Shown here one piece after another: positions 50,499-59,900 of a DNA stretch of 64,000 nucleotides (positions are counted from its first letter, which is position 1; the number at the start of each line of letters is the position of its first letter). The notes beneath the pieces were generated by a model, which ran no database searches, had not been told where the DNA came from, and saw nothing but the letters and a program-made list of their open reading frames with translations. Made by a program: the position numbers and the translations under genes. Location: contig OZ250162.1 in the NCBI GenBank assembly GCA_965238025.1, forward strand, positions 1,798,001 through 1,862,000, in the 5' to 3' direction. The DNA comes from Pelagihabitans sp965238025. GTDB taxonomy: Bacteria > Bacteroidota > Bacteroidia > Flavobacteriales > Flavobacteriaceae.

Positions 50499-51254
50499 CT
50501 AGGCTTCTTTAACTCGGTTGATAAATTCTTGGGTAAGGTTCTCTGCTTTCATATCCTGTTTAAAATTCTCAAAGGAATCATTGTAAATAATCGAGCCCTT
50601 ATTGATAATGGCGAGATCGTCACATAACAGGTCTACTTCGCTCATGATGTGTGACGAAAAGATAACCGTCTTGTTATTTTCTTTTGATTCTCGAATCAGA
50701 TCAATGATACTATCGGCAGTGATTACGTCGAGACCGGAGGTGGGTTCATCAAATATGAGCACTTCTGGGTCATGAATTAGGGTTCGGGCTATGGAAACCT
50801 TTTGTTTCATACCCGTACTCATTTGCCCTACTCTTTTTTTTCTGAATTCATTGATACCTAGTTTTTCAAAGAGATATTCTTTTCTTTCCTTGTATCGTGC
50901 TCCAGGTAATTTGTAGAGTTTTCCAAAAAAATCTAGGGTCTCATCCGGATTCAAACGCTCATACAATCCGGTAGACCCGGTTAGAAAGCCAATGCGCTTT
51001 TTCACCTCATCATTGCCTTTCGAAATATCTACCCCATCTACAATAGCTGTTCCGGAAGTTGGGTTAATGATTCCCGCGATCATTCTAAGGGTTGTTGTCT
51101 TTCCAGCCCCGTTAGGGCCAAGAAGGGAAAATATCCTTCCTGGTTCACATTCAAAAGAAACATTGTTCACCGCATTTACGGTTACCGTTTCTTTTTTAAA
51201 TCCCTTTCCTGTTTTAGAAGTGAAGGATTTCGTTAGATTATCAATCTGAATCAT
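50499..51254 (-). CDS. ABC transporter ATPase (NatA-like)
   Basis: The 251-residue protein is the ATP-hydrolysing partner of the permease that follows. Walker A is GPNGAGKTT, the ABC signature is MSTGMKQK, and Walker B with the catalytic Glu is EVLIFDEPTSG; the H-loop is in VIFSSHIMSEV. It belongs to the branch of ATPases that pair with ABC-2 permeases. A short C-terminal region (KGSIIYNDSFENFKQD) follows the core. It starts the two-gene operon and stands divergent from queG. Confidence 0.93.
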   Translation of the reverse strand: MIQIDNLTKSFTSKTGKGFKKETVTVNAVNNVSFECEPGRIFSLLGPNGAGKTTTLRMIAGIINPTSGTAIVDGVDISKGNDEVKKRIGFLTGSTGLYERLNPDETLDFFGKLYKLPGARYKERKEYLFEKLGINEFRKKRVGQMSTGMKQKVSIARTLIHDPEVLIFDEPTSGLDVITADSIIDLIRESKENNKTVIFSSHIMSEVDLLCDDLAIINKGSIIYNDSFENFKQDMKAENLTQEFINRVKEA

Positions 51255-51496
51255 GAAATTAGTTTAGTTGTTTACCAATGATTAGTTACAAAAATCGAAA
51301 ATTGTTACATTTTAATAGATTTCATTTTTTAAAATCTCACTCCACCATGATTTAAAAATTGATCCAAAGGTCTTGGTTTAAAAAAGATAGGGACACAATT
51401 CTTTACCATGCATTGAACCGTTTAACAGTTTAACGCCTACAACATACCGCTTTATAAACTCTTTTTAGAAAGCATATTTTCAAGTACCTTCGAACC

Positions 51497-52414
51497 ATGA
51501 GTCCTAATAAAACCTCACAAATGATAAAAGCCGAAGCCCGGCGCCTCGGTTTTTTGTCCTGTGGTATTTCCAAAGCAGATTTTTTGGAAGAGGAGGCCCC
51601 AAGATTGGAAAAATGGCTCGATAAAAATATGCACGGCGAAATGGGCTATATGGCAAACCATTTCGATAAACGTTTGGACCCAAGATTGTTGGTAGATGGT
51701 GGTAAATCGGTTATTTCTTTGTTGCTCAATTATTATCCGGGGGAAACACAAAAAGATGACACCTATAAGATTTCTAAATATGCTTATGGGCAAGATTACC
51801 ATCAAGTTATCAAAGCGAAACTTAGACAACTCCAGGAATTTATTTCTGAAGAAATTGGCGAAGTCAACGGGCGCGCTTTTGTAGATTCCGCGCCGGTTTT
51901 AGATAAGGCATGGGCTGCCAAAAGCGGATTGGGTTGGATAGGAAAACACAGCAACCTGCTAACGCAACAGGTAGGCTCCTTCTATTTTATTGCTGAACTG
52001 ATTATTGACTTGGAACTGGATTATGATACTCCTGTAACCGATCATTGTGGTACCTGCACCGCATGTATTGATGCCTGTCCCACAGAGGCCATTGTTGAGC
52101 CCTATGTCGTTGATGGGAGTAAGTGTATTTCCTATTTTACCATTGAGCTAAAGAACGAAATCCCGACCGAGTTTCATGGTAAATTTGATGATTGGGCTTT
52201 TGGCTGCGATGTCTGCCAGGATGTTTGTCCTTGGAACCGGTTTTCAAAACCCCATCGAGAACCGCTGTTCAACCCACATCCTGATCTATTATCCATGACC
52301 AAAAAGGATTGGGAAGAAATCACCGAGGATGTTTTTAAAAAAGTATTTCAGAAATCCGCGGTAAAACGTACTAAATTTAGTGGTTTAGGTCGAAACATCA
52401 ATTTTTTAAAATAG
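51497..52414 (+). CDS. queG: Epoxyqueuosine reductase
   Basis: QueG carries out the last step of queuosine synthesis on tRNA, reducing epoxyqueuosine with cobalamin and two iron-sulfur clusters. The 305-residue protein has the N-terminal cobalamin-binding fold (GFLSCGISKADFLEEEAPRLE and YPGE), the conserved DSAPVLDKAWAAKSGLGWIGKHSNLL, and the two [4Fe-4S] motifs CGTCTACIDACPTEAI and CDVCQDVCPWN. The C-terminal HEAT-like extension of some QueG proteins is absent, which is common in Bacteroidetes. A TACCTTCG sequence lies 5-12 bases upstream of the start and may be a variant -7 element giving a leaderless message; that is uncertain. Confidence 0.96.
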   Translation: MSPNKTSQMIKAEARRLGFLSCGISKADFLEEEAPRLEKWLDKNMHGEMGYMANHFDKRLDPRLLVDGGKSVISLLLNYYPGETQKDDTYKISKYAYGQDYHQVIKAKLRQLQEFISEEIGEVNGRAFVDSAPVLDKAWAAKSGLGWIGKHSNLLTQQVGSFYFIAELIIDLELDYDTPVTDHCGTCTACIDACPTEAIVEPYVVDGSKCISYFTIELKNEIPTEFHGKFDDWAFGCDVCQDVCPWNRFSKPHREPLFNPHPDLLSMTKKDWEEITEDVFKKVFQKSAVKRTKFSGLGRNINFLK

Positions 52415-52534
52415 CCCTTCCTTTACGCAAACGTTTTCGTTTCCCATTCTCTGGTTTTTAGTGTCAAGTTTGGATCAAGCAAGCATTTTTAATGTTATCT
52501 TGAAAGACCGATTTTCAACCAAACTAAGAACGAT

Positions 52535-53848
52535 ATGAGCTTAATTAAAAAACCATCCTTAAGTTTTTGGCAGATATTTAATATGAATGTGGGCTTCCTG
52601 GGCATTCAATATAGTTTTGGTTTGCAGCAAACCGCAATCAATCCTATATTTCTATATCTAGGCGCGCCTGAAGAGATGTTACCCATTTTAAATATTGCGG
52701 GCCCAGTAACCGGATTGATTGTTCAGCCGATTATAGGTGCCATGTCAGATAAAACATGGTCTTCAAGATGGGGAAGGCGTAAACCTTATTTCTTGATCGG
52801 TGCCATTATAGGCAGTCTTTGTCTTTTTGCTTTCCCAACAAGTCCCGTACTGTGGTTTGCCGTTGGACTTTTATGGATTCTTGATGTTGGTAATAATATG
52901 GCGATGGAGCCGTACCGTGCCTTTGTAGGAGACAAACTCCCAGAAAAACAATTAAGCCTAGGCTACCAAATGCAAAGCCTATTCGTAGGTGCAGGTATTC
53001 TTTTGGCGAATGGTTCAATCGTTCTGTTTCAGTACCTCTTTGGTGGTGATTCGGTTGAGGTTGCGGGAGAAATTCCAAAATGGTTGTATTACTCTTTCTA
53101 TATCGGGGGGATTTTATCAATAACCACCATTTTGTGGTCGGTATTAAAGACCCCTGAGATTCCGCCATCTGATGAAGAACTGGCCGAAATAAACCATACC
53201 AAGGGGTTACCATTTGCCCAACGGGTCGCCAAACCCTTTTCGGAAATTGGTGAAGCCATTAAGGATATGCCAAAATTTATGTGGAAGCTAGGGGCCGTGT
53301 ATCTCTTTCAATGGTATGCCCTTTTTATTTACTGGCAATACATAACACCCCTATTCAAACTTACCTTCGGGTACTCTACCTCCGAAGCGGCCTCCCAGTC
53401 GGCCCAAATGAGTTTGACCTATAATATTGTCACCATGGTAGTCGCCCTTGCATTAGTACCGTTGACCTTAAAATACGGCGGAAAAAAAATATATGCCTAC
53501 AGCTTGGTGGGTACGGGTTTGGCCCTCTTTGCAATTCCCTTTATAAATGATTCCCTTTTTGTCCTACTGCCCATGGTGCTATTTGGTGTCGGATGGGCCG
53601 CAATGATGGGGATACCCTATACCATGGTTTCAAAAGTGGTTCCGCAGGATAGGAGAGGGGTTTATATGGGAATTTTGAACATGATGATCGTCATTCCCAT
53701 GGGAATAGAAACACTGACCTTTGGACCTATATTTAAATATTTGCTCGGAGGCAATGCCGTTAATGCGATGTTATTTGCTGGTGTTTTCTTTATAATCGCC
53801 GCTGTTTTGGCGCTGCGCTTAAATGTATCAAAAGAGTCAAAAGAATAA
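52535..53848 (+). CDS. MFS sugar transporter of the SLC45/GPH type
   Basis: The 437-residue protein has about twelve hydrophobic segments. FWQIFNMNVGFLGIQYSFGLQQTA, the loop GAMSDKTWSSRWGRRKPYFLIG (the major-facilitator signature with RWGRRKP) and VGWAAMMGIPYTMVSKVVPQDRRGVYMG are typical of SLC45-like sucrose/maltose proton symporters in Bacteroidetes. These usually lie beside maltodextrin or glucoside enzymes, but here no sugar enzyme is adjacent. The substrate is probably a disaccharide, but that is inference. It follows queG by 120 bases. Confidence 0.85.
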   Translation: MSLIKKPSLSFWQIFNMNVGFLGIQYSFGLQQTAINPIFLYLGAPEEMLPILNIAGPVTGLIVQPIIGAMSDKTWSSRWGRRKPYFLIGAIIGSLCLFAFPTSPVLWFAVGLLWILDVGNNMAMEPYRAFVGDKLPEKQLSLGYQMQSLFVGAGILLANGSIVLFQYLFGGDSVEVAGEIPKWLYYSFYIGGILSITTILWSVLKTPEIPPSDEELAEINHTKGLPFAQRVAKPFSEIGEAIKDMPKFMWKLGAVYLFQWYALFIYWQYITPLFKLTFGYSTSEAASQSAQMSLTYNIVTMVVALALVPLTLKYGGKKIYAYSLVGTGLALFAIPFINDSLFVLLPMVLFGVGWAAMMGIPYTMVSKVVPQDRRGVYMGILNMMIVIPMGIETLTFGPIFKYLLGGNAVNAMLFAGVFFIIAAVLALRLNVSKESKE

Positions 53849-53856
53849 GAATGCAT

Positions 53857-53889
53857 TTGCCCATAAATGATAGCGTTCCCCTAACTTTG
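53857..53889 (+). promoter_or_regulatory. Bacteroidetes-type promoter of maeB
   Basis: TTG at 53857-53859, a 22-base spacer and TAACTTTG at 53882-53889 give a full consensus match. The predicted start near 53894 leaves a leader of about 15 bases. Confidence 0.7.
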
Positions 53890-53908
53890 TTTTCTTAAAA
53901 CCCAATCC

Positions 53909-56206
53909 ATGAGCAGCAAAAAGAACAGGCACGAAGCCTTGGTATACCATGCAAAACCACAGCCCGGGAAGATAAAGATCGTTCCTACCAAACCGTACGC
54001 GACCCAGCGCGATTTGGCACTCGCCTATTCTCCCGGCGTAGCAGAACCCTGTTTAGAGATTGCCAAGGATAGGGAGAATGTATACCGATACACTTCAAAA
54101 GGGAATCTAGTTGCCATAATTTCTAACGGAACGGCCGTTTTAGGATTGGGAAATATAGGGCCGGAAGCCTCCAAACCAGTTATGGAAGGAAAGAGTTTGC
54201 TTTTTAAGATTTTTGCCGATATCGATGGAATGGACATCGAAGTGGATACGGAGGATGTAGATAAGTTTATTGAAACGGTAAAAACAATAGCGCCCACTTT
54301 TGGGGGTATTAATTTGGAGGACATTAAAGCACCGGAAGCCTTTGAAATTGAAAGAAGGTTGAAGGCCGAATTGGATATACCCGTAATGCATGACGACCAA
54401 CATGGGACGGCAATTATTTCTGCAGCGGCCTTATTGAACGCCCTTGAGATTACCGAAAAGAAAATCGGGGACGTCCGAATCGTGGTAAGTGGAGCAGGCG
54501 CCGCCGCTGTATCTTGTACAAGGTTGTACAAGGCTTTTGGCGCCAAAGACGCAAACATTGTTATGTTGGATAGCAAGGGAGTTATCCGAAGCGATCGTGA
54601 TAACCTTTCCAAAGAAAAGCTTGAATTTGCCACAGATAGAAAAATAGATACCCTTGATGAGGCCATGACCAATGCCGACGTCTTTGTGGGGCTTTCGATA
54701 GCTGACATCGTAACGCCGGAGATGCTACAGTCAATGGCAAAGAACCCTATTGTTTTTGCGATGGCCAACCCGAATCCTGAGATTAAATACGACCTGGCGA
54801 TAAAGACCCGAAAAGATATTATTATGGCCACAGGCCGTTCGGATCACCCTAATCAGGTCAATAATGTTTTGGGATTTCCTTTTATTTTTAGGGGAGCGTT
54901 GGATGTTAGGGCTACGGCCATAAATGAGGCAATGAAAATGGCCGCGGTAAAGGCCTTGGCAGAATTAACTAGGGAGCCGGTTCCGGAGCAGGTAAATGTT
55001 GCCTACGGAGAGACCCGATTAACATTTGGAAAGGATTACATTATTCCCAAACCTTTTGATCCCCGACTGATTTCGGAAATTCCTCCCGCCGTTGCAAAAG
55101 CGGCTATGGATAGCGGGGTTGCAAAGGACCCTATAGAAGATTGGGATAGATATAAAGAGGCGTTGATGCAGCGGTCGGGCAACGATAATAAAGTGGTTCG
55201 TTTGCTCCATAACAGGGCCAAGATGAATCCCAAAAAGATCGTTTTTGCCGAGGCAGATCATTTAGATGTGTTAAAAGCTGCGCAAATCGTACATGAAGAA
55301 GGAATTGCCATTCCTGTTCTGTTAGGGAACAAGGAGATTATTTCCGAATTGAAGCAGGAATTGGAATTCGATGCCGATATTGAAATCATAGATCCTAGCG
55401 CTCCGGACTCCAAGAAAAAAAGGATGGAGTATGCCAACCAGTATTGGGAAAATAGAAAGCGCAATGGTTCTACGCTCCATAATGCCAAATCAAAAATGAA
55501 GGAGCGCAATTATTTTGGCGCGATGATGGTCTTAAAAGGAGACGCCGATGGAATGATCTCTGGCTATTCAAGGGCGTACCCTAGGGTAGTAAAACCTGTT
55601 TTTGAGGTGATAGGAAGAGCCTCTGGAGTTACAAGGGCCGCTACGGTGAATATTATGATCACTAAAAGGGGACCGCTGTTTTTGGCCGATACCTCTATCA
55701 ATATAGACCCCGATGCGGAGCAAATTGCAGAAATCGCCCAGATGACTGCCAATGTGGCTAAAACGTTTGGTTTCGACCCGATAATGGCCCTACTGTCATA
55801 CGCAAATTTCGGTTCGTCGAACCATCCGCATGGGAGAAAAGTGCGCGATGCGGTAAAAATTCTGCATAATGACAATCCCGAATTACCGGTAGATGGTGAA
55901 ATACAAATCGATTTTGCGCTGAACAAGGAAATGCATGAGAATCAATTTCCGTTTTCCAAGCTTGCTGGAAAAAAGGTAAACACGCTTATTTTTCCCAATT
56001 TAGAGAGCGCGAACATTACCTATAAACTGCTCAAAGAATTGAATAGAGCAGATTCGATAGGACCCATAATGATTGGGCTGCGAAGATCTGTTCATATTTT
56101 GCAATTGGGGGCCAGTGTAGATGAAATGGTTAATATGACTGCCATTGCGGTGATAGATGCCCAGGAGCGCGAGAAACGAAGAAAAGCTAAGGCCATAGGT
56201 AAGTAG
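53909..56206 (+). CDS. maeB: NADP-dependent malic enzyme fused to a phosphotransacetylase-like domain
   Basis: Malic enzyme decarboxylates malate to pyruvate while reducing NADP. The 765-residue protein has the large two-part form. Residues about 15-155 are the malic N-terminal domain (DLALAYSPGVAEPC), about 160-400 the NAD(P) domain (HDDQHGTA, then RIVVSGAGAAAVSC), and about 430-760 a phosphate acetyltransferase-like domain (KKIVFAEADHLDVLKAAQIVHEEG, SGYSRAYPRVVKPVFEVIG). In related enzymes the added domain is not an active transacetylase but binds acetyl-CoA as a regulator. A consensus promoter lies upstream and the gene appears to be transcribed alone. Confidence 0.96.
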   Translation: MSSKKNRHEALVYHAKPQPGKIKIVPTKPYATQRDLALAYSPGVAEPCLEIAKDRENVYRYTSKGNLVAIISNGTAVLGLGNIGPEASKPVMEGKSLLFKIFADIDGMDIEVDTEDVDKFIETVKTIAPTFGGINLEDIKAPEAFEIERRLKAELDIPVMHDDQHGTAIISAAALLNALEITEKKIGDVRIVVSGAGAAAVSCTRLYKAFGAKDANIVMLDSKGVIRSDRDNLSKEKLEFATDRKIDTLDEAMTNADVFVGLSIADIVTPEMLQSMAKNPIVFAMANPNPEIKYDLAIKTRKDIIMATGRSDHPNQVNNVLGFPFIFRGALDVRATAINEAMKMAAVKALAELTREPVPEQVNVAYGETRLTFGKDYIIPKPFDPRLISEIPPAVAKAAMDSGVAKDPIEDWDRYKEALMQRSGNDNKVVRLLHNRAKMNPKKIVFAEADHLDVLKAAQIVHEEGIAIPVLLGNKEIISELKQELEFDADIEIIDPSAPDSKKKRMEYANQYWENRKRNGSTLHNAKSKMKERNYFGAMMVLKGDADGMISGYSRAYPRVVKPVFEVIGRASGVTRAATVNIMITKRGPLFLADTSINIDPDAEQIAEIAQMTANVAKTFGFDPIMALLSYANFGSSNHPHGRKVRDAVKILHNDNPELPVDGEIQIDFALNKEMHENQFPFSKLAGKKVNTLIFPNLESANITYKLLKELNRADSIGPIMIGLRRSVHILQLGASVDEMVNMTAIAVIDAQEREKRRKAKAIGK

Positions 56207-56380
56207 ACATAGATAGTAATTGGTTGCGGTCATCGGAAATGGCTTTAACCTTGGGCCATCAATTCCTAAAATTTGAATAAATTCCTACGCAAATCCTTCT
56301 TTTTTCTTGGTAAAAGTCCTTTATTAATTTTTTGACCGCCTGATTTTTATATTTTTACAGCAAAACACCAAACACCTTCC

Positions 56381-56962
56381 ATGATCCATCACCTTAAAGG
56401 AAAGTTAGTAGAAAAGAATCCCACAAACCTTGTTATTGAATGTGGCGGAGTAGGATATTTTGTGAATATATCCTTGAACACTTTTTCCAAAATTCCGGAT
56501 AGCGAGCATGTTCAGGTGTACACCCATCTTCAGATAAAGGAAGATTCGCATACCTTATTTGGTTTTGCTGAGAAATCTGAACGTGAAATATTCAGGCTGT
56601 TGCTTTCGGTTTCCGGGATAGGGTCCAGCACGGCGCGTACCATGTTATCTTCGTTGTCCCCCGGTCAGATTCGCGATGCTATAGCTAGCGGAAATGTACC
56701 TACAATACAGAGTATCAAGGGTATTGGGGCGAAAACGGCGCAGCGTGTAATTTTAGACCTAAAAGACAAGATTTTAAAAATCTACGATATTGATGAAGTT
56801 TCCCTCAATCCGAACAATACAAATAAAGATGAAGCGTTATCTGCTTTAGAGGTTCTTGGGTTCCCACGCAAGCAGGCAGAACGTGTTATCGATAAAGTGT
56901 TGGCTCAAGAATCCTCTCTAAGTGTCGAAGATATTATAAAACAGACACTTAAAAATTTATAA
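56381..56962 (+). CDS. ruvA: Holliday junction DNA-binding protein RuvA
   Basis: RuvA binds four-way junctions as a tetramer and recruits RuvB. The 193-residue product has the OB-fold domain (MIHHLKGKLVEKNPTNLVIECGGVGY), two helix-hairpin-helix motifs (LLSVSGIGSSTARTMLSSL and IQSIKGIGAKTAQRVILDLKDK) and the flexible C-terminal domain III that contacts RuvB (DEALSALEVLGFPRKQAERVIDK). It is separated from ruvB by about 9.7 kb. sprA starts five bases after its stop, the known ruvA-sprA order in flavobacteria. Confidence 0.97.
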   Translation: MIHHLKGKLVEKNPTNLVIECGGVGYFVNISLNTFSKIPDSEHVQVYTHLQIKEDSHTLFGFAEKSEREIFRLLLSVSGIGSSTARTMLSSLSPGQIRDAIASGNVPTIQSIKGIGAKTAQRVILDLKDKILKIYDIDEVSLNPNNTNKDEALSALEVLGFPRKQAERVIDKVLAQESSLSVEDIIKQTLKNL

Positions 56963-56967
56963 TTAGT

Positions 56968-59900
56968 TTGAAAACAGGGGCAAAAAAAATTCTTAAATAC
57001 TCATTTAAGCTTACTCTTCTATTCGCACTATTCTTCATAGGTGCGAATGTAATGTATGCCCAAGACAATCCACCATCGTCACAGCCTGCCGATTCCTTGG
57101 TTCAAGAGATAGATTCAGTTAAAACGGGTTTTGATTTAGGACGAATACTTCTGGAAAACCCTGATAGTATCGTTGCAAAGTATGTTTACGACCCAAAAAT
57201 AAATAGCTATGTCTATTCTGAAAAACTTGGGGATTTTGATATCGGTTATCCAATAATACTAAGTCCCGAGCAGTATCTAGACCTTGTTCAAAAAGAAGGT
57301 ATTAAGGATTATTTTAAAGAAAAGGGAGATGCATTTTCTGGTAAGAAAGCTGGTAGTGAGGAAGCCCGTAAAAATTTGCTGCCTAATTTTTATGTAAACA
57401 ACAAATTTTTCGAATCCATTTTCGGGGGAACAGAGATCAAGATCGACCCACAGGGTTCGGTCGCGATGGATCTAGGGGTTATTTGGCAAAAAAATGACAA
57501 CCCTGCGCTTTCGCCAAGAAATCGGAGTAACCTTTCTTTTGATTTTGATCAGCGAATAAGCCTTAGTATGTTAGGTACCATTGGGGAACGCCTTCAAGTA
57601 AATGCCAATTATGATACCGAGGCCACTTTCGATTTTCAAAATATAGTAAAGCTCGAATATACCCCGACCGAAGACGATATTATTCGCAAGATAGAAGTGG
57701 GTAATGTTAATATGCCTTTGAATAGTTCTTTGATTCAGGGCGCGCAAAGCCTTTTTGGGGTAAAGACTCAATTGCAGTTTGGCAAGACTACGGTAACCGC
57801 AGTATTCTCAGAGCAACAGTCGCAGAACAACACCGTTGTTGCCCAGGGAGGTGGAACCATAAATGATTTTTCACTATCAGCCTTGGATTACGACGAGGAC
57901 AAGCACTTTTTCCTAGCGCAATATTTTAGGGACAATTACGACGAGGCACTGGAAAACTATCCCTATATCAAAAGTCAGGTACAGATTACCCGTTTAGAAG
58001 TTTGGACGACCAACCGAAGCCAGCAGACCATTAATGTAAGAAATATTGTTGCCTTGCAAGATTTAGGGGAGTCCATTTCCGAACAAACTAGGATAGGGGA
58101 AGCTGGTGGAGCAGGGATGGATTTTTTCAACACTAGTGCAACTATCGAAAATCTTCCCAGAAATAACGCGAATTCGTATGACCCCGAACTGCTTATCTCT
58201 GGGACTGGGGCCTTGAACGATAATGTTCGGGATATTGCTACGGTAGACAACGCATTTAATACAACTAATGCTAGCATTTTCGACCCTGGCTATAATCCAA
58301 GTCAAGGTACCGATTATGCCATTTTGGAAAATGCCCGTAAACTGGAACTGGGCCGTGACTACGACTTTAATTCGCAATTGGGGTATATTTCCTTAAACCA
58401 ACGCCTTAGTAATGATGAGATTTTAGCCGTTGCCTTTCAATACACCTATAACGGGAATGTATATCAGGTAGGTGAATTTGCCAATGGCGGGGTAGATGCT
58501 ACGACCATTTCTGGTGGCCCCACAACGCCCATTATCAATAACAATACCTTGGTAATGAAACTTTTAAAAAGTAACATTACCAACGTCTCCGATCCTATTT
58601 GGGATTTGATGATGAAAAATATCTACGCCACAGGTGCTTTTCAGTTGCTTCAGGATGATTTTAAACTAAACATCCTATACTCCGACCCTACGCCAAGAAA
58701 TTATATTACCCCAGTGGTTGAAGGCCCAGGAAGTGGTTGGCCAGATGGGTTACAGGAGAAAATCTTGCTCAATGTGTTCAATTTAGACCGGCTAAACGCC
58801 TATAATGATATTCAACCCGGGGGGGATGGCTTTTTCGATTTTGTACCCGGCATTACTGTAGATACCCGGAGTGGTCGCATCATATTTACCAAAGTAGAAC
58901 CCTTTGGGGAGTTTTTATATCAGCTTTTGAATGGCAATGGCCCAGACGAATATAACAGACCTGAAAACTATAACGAGAACCAACAACAATATGTGTTCCG
59001 GGATATGTATGAGTTTACAAAGGCAGCGGCACTACAGATTCCCGAAAAGAACAAATTCCTTTTAAAAGGGCGTTATAAGTCAGAAGGTAGTAACGGTATT
59101 CCCATTGGGGCCTTTAATGTGCCGCGTGGTTCCGTTAGGGTAACCGCTGGCGGCCGAACCTTGCAGGAGGGAATTGACTATACCGTAAATTATCAGGCAG
59201 GTACGGTGCAGATTTTAGACCCTAGTTTGGAAGCATCAAATACTCCAATTAACATTTCCGTAGAGAACAATGCGGTATTCGGGCAGCAGACCAGAAGGTT
59301 TACAGGAGTGAATGTAGAACATCAGGTGAACAAAAATTTTGTGCTTGGAGGTACTTTTTTAAACCTTAATGAACGACCCCTTACGCAGAAATCCAACTTT
59401 GGAGTAGAGCCGGTCAACAATACGGTTTTTGGTTTCAACGGAAACTTTTCAACCGAGGTTCCTTTCTTGACAAGAATGGTCAATAAGTTACCGAACATAG
59501 ATACCGATGTGCCCTCTAACCTTTCGCTAAGGGGTGAAATTGCCTGGTTAAAACCGGGCTCCCCAAAAAATGCCGATTTTCAAGGCGAAACAACAACCTA
59601 TTTAGATGATTTTGAAGGGGCCCAGGCTTTAATAGATATTCGTTCTTCCTTAGGGTGGAGTTTGGCAAGTGTACCGATTGATATAGACCAGAATAGAGCA
59701 GGCTTAGAGCCAGGTTTTGAAAGGGCAAAATTGGCATGGTACACCATAGATCCCATTTTCTATACCAACCAAAGGCCATCCGGTATAAGCGATAGCGATA
59801 TATCTTTAAACGAGTCGCGTCGTATTTTTATAGATGAGGTATTCCCTAGGGTAGAAGTGGCCCAAGGGCAGACACAGCAGCAGACAACTTTTGATATTGC

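Noticed and set aside
54025..54831. Long open frame on the minus strand opposite maeB, 268 codons
   Set aside because: It lies wholly inside the malic enzyme gene, has a Ser/Ile-rich composition typical of a reverse-strand shadow and matches no family.
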